This document shows positions 45,725 to 53,434 of a stretch of 64,000 nucleotides of DNA, in pieces; position 1 is the first letter of the stretch; each line of letters opens with the position of its first letter. Source of the stretch: Collinsella sp. WCA1-178-WT-3 (M1) (lineage in GTDB: Bacteria; Actinomycetota; Coriobacteriia; Coriobacteriales; Coriobacteriaceae). The notes beneath the pieces are model-generated. The model was not told where the DNA came from. It ran no database searches and saw nothing but the letters and a program-made list of their open reading frames with translations. Location: the NCBI RefSeq assembly GCF_009696325.1, contig NZ_VUME01000009.1, positions 16,303 to 80,302 on the forward strand. The letters are read 5' to 3'. The translations under genes and the position numbers were made by a program.

Positions 45725-46321
45725 CTAGTTCTCGCCCTCAAACATACCACCCGCGTCGACCTCGTACATGCGCATCAGCTCCAAACGGTCCATCAAAAGT
45801 AGAACGGGGTACAGCGGATTGGCCTCGGCATCGGCATGCGCCGCCATCTCGGGAATCTCAGAGCGGCGAATGCCCGTCACATATTTGGGAATGTCCAAGG
45901 CGGCGTTCATTCGATCGACCCAATCGATAAAGGCCTCGACGGCATGCGTCAGGGCGCCCATGCCCGTCTGCCCCGTAATGGAGGCGGGCAGACCGCGCGA
46001 ACTCGGGGTCATGCACCGCAAAGCGCGGGATAAGCACAAAGTCGTTAATGGGGTACTTGTGGTGCGTCTCGTCATCGGTGATAACCGCCGCGAGCGTGAC
46101 TTCGCTTCCCGTACCGGCGGTAGTGGGAACCGCAATAAGCAGCGGCAGGAGACGGTGGACACGCAGCAGACCGCGCATCTTGTTGATGAGCTTGTTTGGC
46201 TGCGCGATGCGTGCTCCCACGCCCTTGGCACAGTCCATGGCCGAGCCACCGCCAAAGCCGATAATGGCCTGGCAGGCGCTCTCTCAGCATGCTCCAGAAT
46301 GCGTGGCTCGGTATAGGGCAG
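45725..46321 (-). pseudogene. Iron-containing alcohol dehydrogenase, decayed
   Basis: Fragments of a Fe-ADH lie in different frames. One frame has GFGGGSAMDCAKGVGARIAQ and AVPTTAGTGSEVTLAAVITD up to FAVHDPEF; another continues with TGQTGMGALTHAVEAFIDW and runs to the TAG at 45725. An upstream frame break occurs before GFGGGSA, and the normal N-terminus is missing. After the HAVEAF motif about 90 residues that should carry metal-binding histidines are absent. At least two frameshifts plus a deletion make it non-functional. It was the first gene of an operon with the intact aldehyde dehydrogenase. Confidence 0.85.
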
Positions 46322-46531
46322 CACCGGCAATGCGATGCGAAAAACCGTTTGATACGTTCGGCACCAGGCGCAGCGGGCTAGATGCTTAAAGGAAACTCCC
46401 TCATTTGTTGATTGGTCAACATTTGTTCGACCGATTGTACTCATTAGAGGTCGCAGGCGGCCTGTCAATCGTTAATCAATCAACATCTTCACCTCTCAAA
46501 ATTGTTTTATCAAAAATCATTCCTAATAGGC
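46322..46531. promoter_or_regulatory. Divergent upstream region with operator-like palindrome
   Basis: TGTTGATTGGTCAACA (46406-46421) is a perfect 6-4-6 inverted repeat upstream of the dehydrogenase operon, with a related TTAATCAATCAACA-type stretch near 46480. It resembles a regulator site. No ORF is credible. Confidence 0.4.
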
Positions 46532-46559
46532 TTCACATTTTGTTGCATTTATGGATAAT
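46532..46559 (+). promoter_or_regulatory. Candidate rubrerythrin promoter
   Basis: TTCACA (-35, 5 of 6) and GATAAT (-10, 5 of 6) are 16 bp apart in an AT-rich stretch, giving a leader of about 80 nt before the ATG at 46644. Confidence 0.5.
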
Positions 46560-46643
46560 AGAACTCGTCAAGACGCACGTCCGGAGAGGGCCCTTACGGG
46601 ATCGGACAAGCGCCCCATCGCCATCCATCGAAAGGATCGAATC

Positions 46644-47204
46644 ATGAAATTTGTTTGCCCCGTTTGCGGTTATGTGGAAGAGTTCGACGGCGACCAGCTG
46701 CCCGAGGATTTTAAGTGCCCCCAGTGCGGCGTTCCCGGTTCTCGTTTCCTGAAGCAGGAGGAGGGCAAGCTCGAGTGGGCTGCCGAGCACGTCGTGGGCG
46801 TCGCCAAGATGGAGGGCGTCTCCGAGGACATCGTTGCCGACCTGCGCGCCAACTTTGAGGGCGAGTGCTCTGAGGTCGGTATGTACCTGGCCATGGCTCG
46901 CGTCGCCCATCGCGAGGGCTATCCCGAGATCGGCCTATACTGGGAGAAGGCGGCCCACGAGGAGGCCGAGCACGCCGCCAAGTTCGCCGAGCTCCTGGGC
47001 GAGGTCGTGACCGACTCCACCAAGAAGAACCTCGAGATGCGCGTTGAGGCCGAGAACGGCGCCACCGCCGGCAAGACCGATCTTGCTAAGCGTGCCAAGG
47101 CCGCTGGCCTCGATGCCATCCACGATACCGTGCACGAGATGGCTCGCGACGAGGCCCGCCACGGCAAGGCTTTCGCCGGCCTGCTCAAGCGCTACTTTGG
47201 CTAA
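46644..47204 (+). CDS. rbr: Rubrerythrin with N-terminal rubredoxin domain (reverse rubrerythrin type)
   Basis: A 186-residue peroxide-scavenging protein. Residues 1-37 are a rubredoxin-like iron domain with CPVCGY and CPQCG, followed by a four-helix ferritin-like domain with di-iron ligands ([42 protein letters not shown]). The rubredoxin-first order is that of clostridial reverse rubrerythrins, which reduce hydrogen peroxide with NADH-derived electrons. AAAGGA precedes the ATG; the frame from 46551 is unsupported. It has its own promoter and a strong terminator, as expected for a highly expressed gene. Confidence 0.94.
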   Translation: MKFVCPVCGYVEEFDGDQLPEDFKCPQCGVPGSRFLKQEEGKLEWAAEHVVGVAKMEGVSEDIVADLRANFEGECSEVGMYLAMARVAHREGYPEIGLYWEKAAHEEAEHAAKFAELLGEVVTDSTKKNLEMRVEAENGATAGKTDLAKRAKAAGLDAIHDTVHEMARDEARHGKAFAGLLKRYFG

Positions 47205-47240
47205 GCCAACCGCCTGAGAGATATTCTCTAACTTTAAAGG

Positions 47241-47268
47241 GCCCGAACCGCATGGTTCGGGCTTTTTT
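47241..47268 (+). terminator. Rho-independent terminator after rubrerythrin
   Basis: GCCCGAACC-GCAT-GGTTCGGGC is a perfect 9-bp stem followed by TTTTTT. Confidence 0.95.
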
Positions 47269-47334
47269 CGTGTCTCATGAACTCGTTAATGCCCTGAAAT
47301 AGGGCCACCTTCGGCATCGACTTCTCGTCAAAAA

Positions 47335-47457
47335 CTAAGTGAGTAGACTTTTTGGAACTTGCCGAGCAGACCATCCATATTGCTCTATAAAGCCGCAGGT
47401 AAATGACTTGTTGCAAAACGGCCTGGTCGCCATCACGCCAAAAGTCTACTCACTTAG
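47335..47457. repeat. 123-bp palindromic element, copy 2
   Basis: Ends CTAAGTGAGTAGACTTTTTG and CAAAAGTCTACTCACTTAG-type right arm; exactly the same length as copy 1. Interior blocks GAGCAGACC, CCGCAGGTA, TTGTTGCAAAAC and TGGTCGCC are shared with copy 3. Its right end provides the TAA stop (47454-47456, minus strand) of the nuclease-like gene. Confidence 0.9.
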
Positions 47458-48578
47458 ATCCGCGCCGTCCACGATCGAGCTGTTTTGTGTCCAATGGACA
47501 TCTTTCCGTCGATTACTCCCAATTTTGTCCAGTCAACGAATAGTTCAGACCGGAGTAATGCCTCAGCCCTTTGCTCATCCAAGCTTTTATCGCGATATTC
47601 AACATCGAGCATCCTGCATACGGCCTTAACGATCGCACGGAATCTATCCTCATCGGATATCTGTCCGTGTGTCAGGAGAAGCACGTCGTAGCCCATGGCT
47701 TGAAGCGCCGTCATGCGGTCAGCGTCACGCAAGCCATCCCCCGCGCGCCCGTGCGAGGCCTTTCCCTGGCATTCAATAGCCACCTGTCGCCTCCCGTCCG
47801 GCGAAGAAAGGAGTAGGTCGATATATACGCGGGTCTTTCCTACAATCGCTCGAGCACTTGTGCTTAGCACCACTTTGACATTGAGCTCTATGCCGCAAAA
47901 CCCTTCACCTCCCAGGGCTCGCGGCAGTCCAAGCAACAAATACGCCTCGACCTCAAAAGGCGAAGCGGCACCCAATGGAACGAGTTGCGACACCGCCATA
48001 AATCGATTGCCGTAACGCATCCCGCAAACATCTGAACAAAAACGGTCAAGGTCCCCATCCAAAACCAAAGCGTCGCGACGCCACAAATTTGAGGCGGCGC
48101 CGCCCCCGGACGGGCAGCGCACCCAACCCAACGCTGTCGAAATCGCACCCGAATCAATTGCATGCGAAAGCTCCGCCTCAAGTGCCGCCGGCAGAGCGCA
48201 TACCGCAAACAAGCCGCACATCTCCGCCAATACCAGAAGAAGTTGGAGATCCGTCAGATGTCGAGACATGATAAATGCCGTCAGTAGAGGAGACGTGACC
48301 AAAAATCCATGCTCCGTTTCCAGCACGGATTCCCTGGGGAGTTCACCAAGAAACAGCCGCTGCCTAATGTTGGCAGGGCAAGTCCGTTTGTTTCTCGTCC
48401 GAACCAATGTATACAACGGAAAACCGAGCGCGACCGCAGCCGTCGGGTTGCGGACGAGGTCATATCGCTGCCGGTCTTCATCCGGCCGCGGAAGCGGAGG
48501 ACACAATGCGAGGACTTGAGGGGGCAAACGCCAGTACCTAAAAGCCGTTATGTCACAAAGTAGATCCTTCATAGGCAC
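47454..48578 (-). CDS. Putative PD-(D/E)XK / DUF559-like nuclease-fold protein
   Basis: A 374-residue protein. The C-terminal third looks like a very-short-patch-repair/DUF559 nuclease fold: RVYIDLLLSS, then QVAIECQGKASH, then DADRMTALQAMGYDVLLLTH, giving a D...ExQ arrangement plausible for a PD-(D/E)XK active site. The N-terminal two thirds is unrecognised and resembles AbiEi-like regulators only loosely. The start may be GTG 48578 or ATG 48572; neither has a strong ribosome site. The stop codon lies inside palindromic element copy 2, so the original C-terminus may have been longer. Confidence 0.7.
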   Translation of the reverse strand: MPMKDLLCDITAFRYWRLPPQVLALCPPLPRPDEDRQRYDLVRNPTAAVALGFPLYTLVRTRNKRTCPANIRQRLFLGELPRESVLETEHGFLVTSPLLTAFIMSRHLTDLQLLLVLAEMCGLFAVCALPAALEAELSHAIDSGAISTALGWVRCPSGGGAASNLWRRDALVLDGDLDRFCSDVCGMRYGNRFMAVSQLVPLGAASPFEVEAYLLLGLPRALGGEGFCGIELNVKVVLSTSARAIVGKTRVYIDLLLSSPDGRRQVAIECQGKASHGRAGDGLRDADRMTALQAMGYDVLLLTHGQISDEDRFRAIVKAVCRMLDVEYRDKSLDEQRAEALLRSELFVDWTKLGVIDGKMSIGHKTARSWTARI

Positions 48579-48654
48579 AGGAAAGCACGAATTTCAACCC
48601 AGTCGGTCTCTCATTGGCGCGAACGCACCAAAAATGGCTCCGAACGAACTGCAA

Positions 48655-48722
48655 GGTTTTCAACAGCCCTCCCCAACTGGCCAAAAGCTTACCGAGAACT
48701 GGACGAAGCCCTGTTGAAAACC
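48655..48722. repeat. Inverted repeat upstream of the nuclease-like gene
   Basis: GGTTTTCAACAG (48655-48666) and CTGTTGAAAACC (48711-48722) are perfect 12-bp arms around about 44 bp; CCATTTTTTC follows, so it could terminate a plus-strand transcript. No gene lies between 48579 and 48750. Confidence 0.6.
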
Positions 48723-48750
48723 CCATTTTTTCTCATGCAGAAGCTTTGCG

Positions 48751-48875
48751 CGGCAAGTGAGTGGACTTTTTGGAACATCCCGAGCAGACCGATGATCCCA
48801 CTTCTCAAAACCACAGGTAGATAGCTTGTTACAAAACTGTCTGGTCGCCAAAGTGCCAAAAGCCTACTCACTTAG
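48751..48875. repeat. 125-bp palindromic element, copy 3 (diverged)
   Basis: The left end is degraded to GCAAGTGAGTGGACTTTTTG; the right end is AAAAGCCTACTCACTTAG. It shares GAGCAGACC, ACAGGTA, CTTGTTACAAAAC and TGGTCGCC with copy 2. Its right end supplies the TAA stop (48872-48874, minus strand) of the MocR regulator gene. Confidence 0.87.
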
Positions 48876-50302
48876 GTTACAGAGTGCCCTATGAGCTGCG
48901 ATTCCAGGGTATTAAGCACCTCCGGACTCAGGTCGTCATACTGGACAAGAATATGAGTTGAGTTTTCAGGGACAAATGCGCCATCGGCACACCAATAACA
49001 GTTACTGATATCGATAAAAGGGATGCTCGAGCGCGTGAGGACCTGCGCAAAAGAGCTTCCGCCCGTTCCCCGCTCCGCAACCACGGTGCAGTAAAGACCT
49101 GCGTCTGCATGCTCGATCGAAACCTCTCCTGCTGGAAACGCATTCCGTACAAGCGCCGCCAGGCCATCACGCGCCTCACGAGCACGAACGCGCACGCGGT
49201 TCACATGTCGCTCGTAATCACCCGATTCCAGCAAACGAGCCAAAGCGACCTGGTCGACAGAGCTCACCGACGAGGCGTAGAAACCAAGGTTGCACCTAAA
49301 CCGCTCCATCAGCTCATCGGGCAACACCATGTACGCTAGACGCAACGCCGATGAAAGGCTCTTCGAAAACGTGTTGGTGTAGATGACCGATTGAGCGGCA
49401 TCGATCGAAGCAAGCGCGGGAATCGGCTTGCCGGCCAGACGAAACTCGCAATCAAAGTCATCTTCGATGAGATATCGACCTGGTCGCTCGGCGGCCCAGC
49501 TCAGCAGCGCATAGCGACGCGCAATGCTCGTCACCAGGCCGGTCGGATACTGATGGGACGGCATCAGGTGAAGGACATCGGTCCCCGTTTTCTGCAGAGC
49601 GCTCAAGTCTACGCCCTCATCATCCAACGGGATATGTCGAACTTTGCAACCCATAGCCTGATAGATGCGCGTTAGGCGCAAATAGCCCGGGTCCTCAACG
49701 GCATACACCTTGTCGGCGCCAAGCAACTGAACCAACATGGTATCGAGCAGCTGGGCGCCTGCGCCGATAACAACGTTGTTGGGGTCGACATTCATACCCC
49801 TTGTCCCGCGCAGATGGTGGGCAATTGCGCGTCGTAGCCGAGTGGTGCCCTGTGCCGGCGCGGTCGAAAAGATTTCGCGCTCGTCTTCGGATGCCAGCGT
49901 CGCCCGCAGCGCGCTTTGCCAAAGCCGCGCCGCCTCCAAAGCAGAAGGAGAAAGTGCATCGAATCGCTCGACCTGTCCGTTGACATCATGCGCGCCGGAA
50001 CCCGCAGAGACGGCATCCCGGTCGATGCCCTCTGCAGCCGAAGCCAAAACCGGTGCATCCGGAAGCTCGCAAGCGTAGTAGCCACGACGCGGCATTGAGC
50101 AAATATAGCCCTCGGCAAGTAACTGGCTATATGCATTCTCGATGGTAATGACACTGATTCCCAGATGATTGGCAAAGGCGCGCTTAGACGGAAGATGCTC
50201 CCCCGCCGCAATGCGTCCAGCAACGATATCATCTCGAATTTGCTGGTAAATATACTCATAGAGCGATGCTTCGCCGCGTTTTTCCAAATTGTAGTCAAGC
50301 AT
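48872..50302 (-). CDS. pdxR: MocR/PdxR-family transcriptional regulator
   Basis: A 476-residue regulator. Residues about 10-75 are a GntR winged helix (SLYEYIYQQIRDDIVAGRIA, LPSKRAFANHLGISVITIEN); the rest is an aminotransferase-like fold that binds PLP (DVLHLMPSHQYPTG, YLIEDDFDCEFR, VIYTNTFSKSLSSALRL with the PLP lysine in FSKSL). It is transcribed divergently from pdxST, the classic arrangement for PdxR sensing PLP. The ATG at 50302 follows AGGTGA; the frame to 50335 has no ribosome site. The stop codon is provided by palindromic element copy 3. Confidence 0.93.
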   Translation of the reverse strand: MLDYNLEKRGEASLYEYIYQQIRDDIVAGRIAAGEHLPSKRAFANHLGISVITIENAYSQLLAEGYICSMPRRGYYACELPDAPVLASAAEGIDRDAVSAGSGAHDVNGQVERFDALSPSALEAARLWQSALRATLASEDEREIFSTAPAQGTTRLRRAIAHHLRGTRGMNVDPNNVVIGAGAQLLDTMLVQLLGADKVYAVEDPGYLRLTRIYQAMGCKVRHIPLDDEGVDLSALQKTGTDVLHLMPSHQYPTGLVTSIARRYALLSWAAERPGRYLIEDDFDCEFRLAGKPIPALASIDAAQSVIYTNTFSKSLSSALRLAYMVLPDELMERFRCNLGFYASSVSSVDQVALARLLESGDYERHVNRVRVRAREARDGLAALVRNAFPAGEVSIEHADAGLYCTVVAERGTGGSSFAQVLTRSSIPFIDISNCYWCADGAFVPENSTHILVQYDDLSPEVLNTLESQLIGHSVT

Positions 50303-50313
50303 GAGTTTATCAC

Positions 50314-50361
50314 CTGACCTTATTGAGTCATTCAATCTGGTATTAGTCTGACCTTCTTATT
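50314..50361. promoter_or_regulatory. Candidate PdxR operator (direct repeats)
   Basis: CTGACCTTATT (50314-50324) and CTGACCTTCTTATT (50348-50361) are direct repeats 34 bp apart, about three helical turns, between divergent pdxR and pdxS. MocR regulators commonly bind direct repeats. Confidence 0.5.
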
Positions 50362-50447
50362 ATCTCTAAAACTGAGTATTTCGCCATACCCAGCTCCCCG
50401 ATAGGATGTTCCGTCAAGCAATGCACATGCCAACCAAGGGAGCAACC

Positions 50448-51338
50448 ATGGCAGAACAGACCAGCAAGGCAGATCGCGTCAAACTCAATCGCGAGCTCGC
50501 GCAGATGCTCAAGGGCGGCGTCATCATGGACGTCACCACGCCCGAGCAGGCACGCATCGCCGAAGAGGCGGGGGCCTGCGCCGTCATGGCACTCGAGCGC
50601 ATCCCGGCCGACATCCGTGCCGCAGGCGGCGTCTCGCGCATGAGCGACCCCAAGATGATCAAGGGTATCCAAGAGGCCGTCTCCATCCCCGTTATGGCCA
50701 AGTGCCGCATCGGCCACATTGTCGAGGCGCAGGTCCTGCAGGCCATCGAGATCGATTACATCGACGAGTCCGAGGTTCTCTCCCCTGCCGACGACGTCTA
50801 TCACATCGACAAGACCCAGTTTGACGTGCCGTTTGTCTGCGGCGCCCGCGATCTGGGCGAGGCGCTGCGCCGTGTTGCCGAGGGCGCCACGATGATTCGC
50901 ACCAAGGGTGAGCCGGGTACGGGCGATGTCGTCCAGGCCGTGCGTCACATGCGCAAGATCCAAAAGCAGATCCGCGACGTTGTTGCCCTGCGCGATGACG
51001 AGCTCTTTGAGGCAGCCAAGCAACTGCAGGTTCCGGTCGAGCTGGTGCGCGAGGTCCACGCCACGGGCAAGCTTCCCGTCGTGAACTTTGCCGCCGGCGG
51101 CGTAGCGACCCCCGCCGACGCCGCGCTGATGATGCAGCTGGGCGCCGAGGGCGTCTTTGTGGGATCGGGCATCTTTAAGAGCGGCAACCCGGCCAAGCGC
51201 GCCGCCGCCATCGTCAAGGCCGTGGCAAACTTCACCGATGCCAAACTCATTGCCGAGCTTTCGGAGGACCTGGGCGAGGCCATGGTGGGCATCAACGCCG
51301 ACGAGATCGAGATTATCATGGAAGAGCGCGGGCGCTAG
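50448..51338 (+). CDS. pdxS: Pyridoxal 5'-phosphate synthase subunit PdxS
   Basis: A 296-residue PdxS. It condenses ribose 5-phosphate, glyceraldehyde 3-phosphate and ammonia into PLP as a dodecamer with PdxT. Signature segments are [20 protein letters not shown] (with the first active-site region), [52 protein letters not shown] and [11 protein letters not shown]. The ATG at 50448 follows AAGGGAG; the frame from 50406 is unsupported. pdxT follows 20 bp later. Confidence 0.97.
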   Translation: MAEQTSKADRVKLNRELAQMLKGGVIMDVTTPEQARIAEEAGACAVMALERIPADIRAAGGVSRMSDPKMIKGIQEAVSIPVMAKCRIGHIVEAQVLQAIEIDYIDESEVLSPADDVYHIDKTQFDVPFVCGARDLGEALRRVAEGATMIRTKGEPGTGDVVQAVRHMRKIQKQIRDVVALRDDELFEAAKQLQVPVELVREVHATGKLPVVNFAAGGVATPADAALMMQLGAEGVFVGSGIFKSGNPAKRAAAIVKAVANFTDAKLIAELSEDLGEAMVGINADEIEIIMEERGR

Positions 51339-51358
51339 TCCGGCAGAAAGGATCGCCC

Positions 51359-51946
51359 ATGAGCGATTATGCAGACCAAACGGTCGCCGTGCTGGCGGTC
51401 CAAGGCGCTTTTGCCGAGCACGAAGCAAGACTATCCGAGCTGGGCGCACACTGTATTGAGCTGAGGCAGGCGGCCGATTTGCAGCAGAACTTTGACCGTC
51501 TGGTACTTCCCGGCGGCGAGTCCACCGTTCAGGGCAAGCTACTTGCCGAACTCGATATGCTCGAGGATCTTCGTACCCGCATTGTTGAAGGCATGCCCGT
51601 ACTGGGAACTTGTGCCGGTCTGATTCTGTTGGCGCGCGACCTTGCCGCCCACGATGACAAGGGGACACCGCGCTTGGCGACCATGGATATACTCGTTGAG
51701 CGCAATGCCTATGGCAGGCAGCTCGGCAGTTTTCGCACCAAGGGGCAGGTAGGCGGTATCGACGGTGAAGTGCCGTTAACGTTTATCCGCGCACCCCGCA
51801 TCGTCGAGGTGCACGGCAATGCCGAGGCCCTAGCCGAAGTCGATGGCCGCATCGTCGCCGCCCGTCAAGACAATCAGCTCGGCATTACCTTCCACCCCGA
51901 GCTCGACGACGACACCCGCCTCCACGAGCTCTTCCTCCAAATGTAG
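51359..51946 (+). CDS. pdxT: Pyridoxal 5'-phosphate synthase glutaminase subunit PdxT
   Basis: A 195-residue class I glutaminase supplying ammonia to PdxS. Motifs are VLAVQGAFAEHEARLSELGA, the glycine-rich LVLPGGESTVQGKL, the nucleophile Cys in LGTCAGLILLA, and the His-Glu pair in ITFHPELDDD. AAAGGATCGCCC precedes the ATG. It is co-transcribed with pdxS and followed by a run of palindromes. Confidence 0.96.
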   Translation: MSDYADQTVAVLAVQGAFAEHEARLSELGAHCIELRQAADLQQNFDRLVLPGGESTVQGKLLAELDMLEDLRTRIVEGMPVLGTCAGLILLARDLAAHDDKGTPRLATMDILVERNAYGRQLGSFRTKGQVGGIDGEVPLTFIRAPRIVEVHGNAEALAEVDGRIVAARQDNQLGITFHPELDDDTRLHELFLQM

Positions 51947-51969
51947 GCATCGAAATCAACAAACGAAAC

Positions 51970-52033
51970 GAGAGTGGATTATTTCCCACTTTGAGCTTGA
52001 ATGCAGGCTCAAACAGGGAGATTATCCACTCTC
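51970..52033. repeat. Nested palindrome downstream of pdxT
   Basis: Outer arms GAGAGTGGATTATTTCCC and GGGAGATTATCCACTCTC (two mismatches) enclose inner arms TTTGAGC/GGCTCAAA. Confidence 0.75.
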
Positions 52034-52040
52034 ATGCTAA

Positions 52041-52130
52041 GTAGTCGTTGGGGACGTTCTTAAACGACTAGTCAAACAAGAACGTCCCCAACGACTAGTC
52101 ATTTAAGAACGTCCCCAATGACTACCTTTT
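52041..52130 (+). repeat. GGGACG-core palindrome with terminator-like tail
   Basis: GTAGTCGTTGGGGACGTTCT-type left arm (52041-52062) pairs with 52104-52125 with one mismatch; a second copy of the right arm (AAGAACGTCCCCAACGACTA) lies between, so two alternative foldings exist. CCTTTTTGG follows, so it may terminate pdxT. Confidence 0.75.
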
Positions 52131-52170
52131 TGGCATGTTTGAATCAAGGCGACGCCGATGTTTTGACACC

Positions 52171-52280
52171 GACAGCGAGCGCCCACCAGAGCGAATAAAT
52201 TGGCATGAAAAGAGGACGGCATAGACCTTCTGGTCATGCCGTCCTCTTTGAATGACAAGTTGTCGCTCTGGTGGGCGCGC
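52171..52280. repeat. Nested palindrome before the RGG protein gene
   Basis: Outer arms GCGCCCACCAGAGCGA (52179-52194) and TCGCTCTGGTGGGCGC (52263-52278) are perfect; the inner stem has AAGAGGACGGCAT and ATGCCGTCCTCTT. Together they form one long interrupted hairpin. Confidence 0.8.
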
Positions 52281-52291
52281 AGCGTCAATTA

Positions 52292-52318
52292 GTTACGCGG
52301 TTCGTAGAACCGCGTAAC
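52292..52318 (-). terminator. Hairpin directly after the RGG protein stop codon
   Basis: GTTACGCGGTTC-GTA-GAACCGCGTAAC is a perfect 12-bp stem two bases from the stop. There is only a weak T-containing tail on the minus strand. Confidence 0.5.
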
Positions 52319-52320
52319 CC

Positions 52321-53220
52321 CTAAAAGCGGTTGCCGCGGAAGCCGCCGCCGTTGCGGCCGCCACGGTCGCCGCCTCGACCGCTGCGGTCGCCGCCACGGT
52401 TGCCGCCGAAGCCGCCACGGTTGCCACCGCGGTCGCCATAGCCACCACGGTTGCCGCCAAAGCCGCCGCGACCGCCACGATCGCCGCCACGGTCACCAAA
52501 GCCGCCACGGCCACCGCGGCCACCACGGTCGCCGCCACGGCCACCGCGGTCGCCAAAGCCGCCGCGACCGCCACGATCGCCGCCACGGCCACCGCGGTCG
52601 TCACGGCCGCCGCGAGGACCGCGATCCTCGTCCAGACCCATGGCGACGAGCGGAGCGATAACCTTATCGAGCGCGGCCATCAGCTCGGTGGCCTCCTCGT
52701 AAGAAAGCTCGGGCAGGAGCTTCTCCTTCTTGTTGGCAAGCTCGACCAGGCCCTCAGCGGCATCCTCGGCAGCGAAGACAACGATCTTGCGCATATCGCC
52801 CTCGGCGTTGTCGATGCGGCCGACCAGATCGGCAGCCTCGGCCTCGGCCATCAGGCCATCGAGCTCACGAAGGCGCATGCCCAGCAGATCGGACATTTCC
52901 TTCTGCTCCATCTTGGGCTTGAGGTCAAGGAGCTTGATGGCGCGCTCGATGTTCGCCATACGCTCGGCCTTAGCCTCCTCCTCCTTGGAAATAGCAAAGC
53001 GACGGCTACGCAGCAGGCGGGCGGCCTTCTGCATCTTGTCCATCAGCTCTTCGTCATCGTAATCTACGGCGGCCTCGACAACCTCGGCCTCCTCCTCGGC
53101 GGAAACCTCGTCAGCAGCCTCAACCTCGGTAGCTTCGGTCTCCACGGTCTCGACTGCCTCGACCTCGGCAGCCATGGTCTCGTTCTCGGTCTCGTTCATG
53201 ATCTCTTCGTTCTCGGACAT
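52321..53220 (-). CDS. RGG-repeat protein with acidic N-terminus
   Basis: A 299-residue protein in three parts. Residues 1-60 are extremely acidic; residues about 60-195 are helical and include a winged-helix-like stretch (KMEQKEMSDLLGMRLRELDG); residues about 200-299 are a low-complexity RGG domain built from units such as DRGGRGGFG and GGNRGGYGDRGG. RGG boxes bind RNA and promote condensates in eukaryotes and occur in some bacterial DEAD-box helicases, but here no helicase is attached. Function unknown; RNA binding is inferred. The codons for Gly-Arg make the opposite strand look like proline-rich frames, which are shadows. Confidence 0.85.
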   Translation of the reverse strand: MSENEEIMNETENETMAAEVEAVETVETEATEVEAADEVSAEEEAEVVEAAVDYDDEELMDKMQKAARLLRSRRFAISKEEEAKAERMANIERAIKLLDLKPKMEQKEMSDLLGMRLRELDGLMAEAEAADLVGRIDNAEGDMRKIVVFAAEDAAEGLVELANKKEKLLPELSYEEATELMAALDKVIAPLVAMGLDEDRGPRGGRDDRGGRGGDRGGRGGFGDRGGRGGDRGGRGGRGGFGDRGGDRGGRGGFGGNRGGYGDRGGNRGGFGGNRGGDRSGRGGDRGGRNGGGFRGNRF

Positions 53221-53434
53221 GAGACTCCTTCTTGGCCCTCTCGGGCATCATCGCCCCATTCGCGGGGCCCGTCGCGCACTCTTTGCGCTTTAAACATTCA
53301 TGCCTCTCGGCAAAACGTCCCTTAGTTTATGGTGTCGCCATCCAATCTAGCTGCAGAATCTATGTGCACACATTAATGCGACATGTCGCGGTATCATGGC
53401 CTGAACCAAACGTGTCCACCTTAAGGAGCCCGCC

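Noticed and set aside
52451..52702. Proline-rich protein on the plus strand
   Set aside because: It is the complement of the Gly-Arg codons of the RGG domain.
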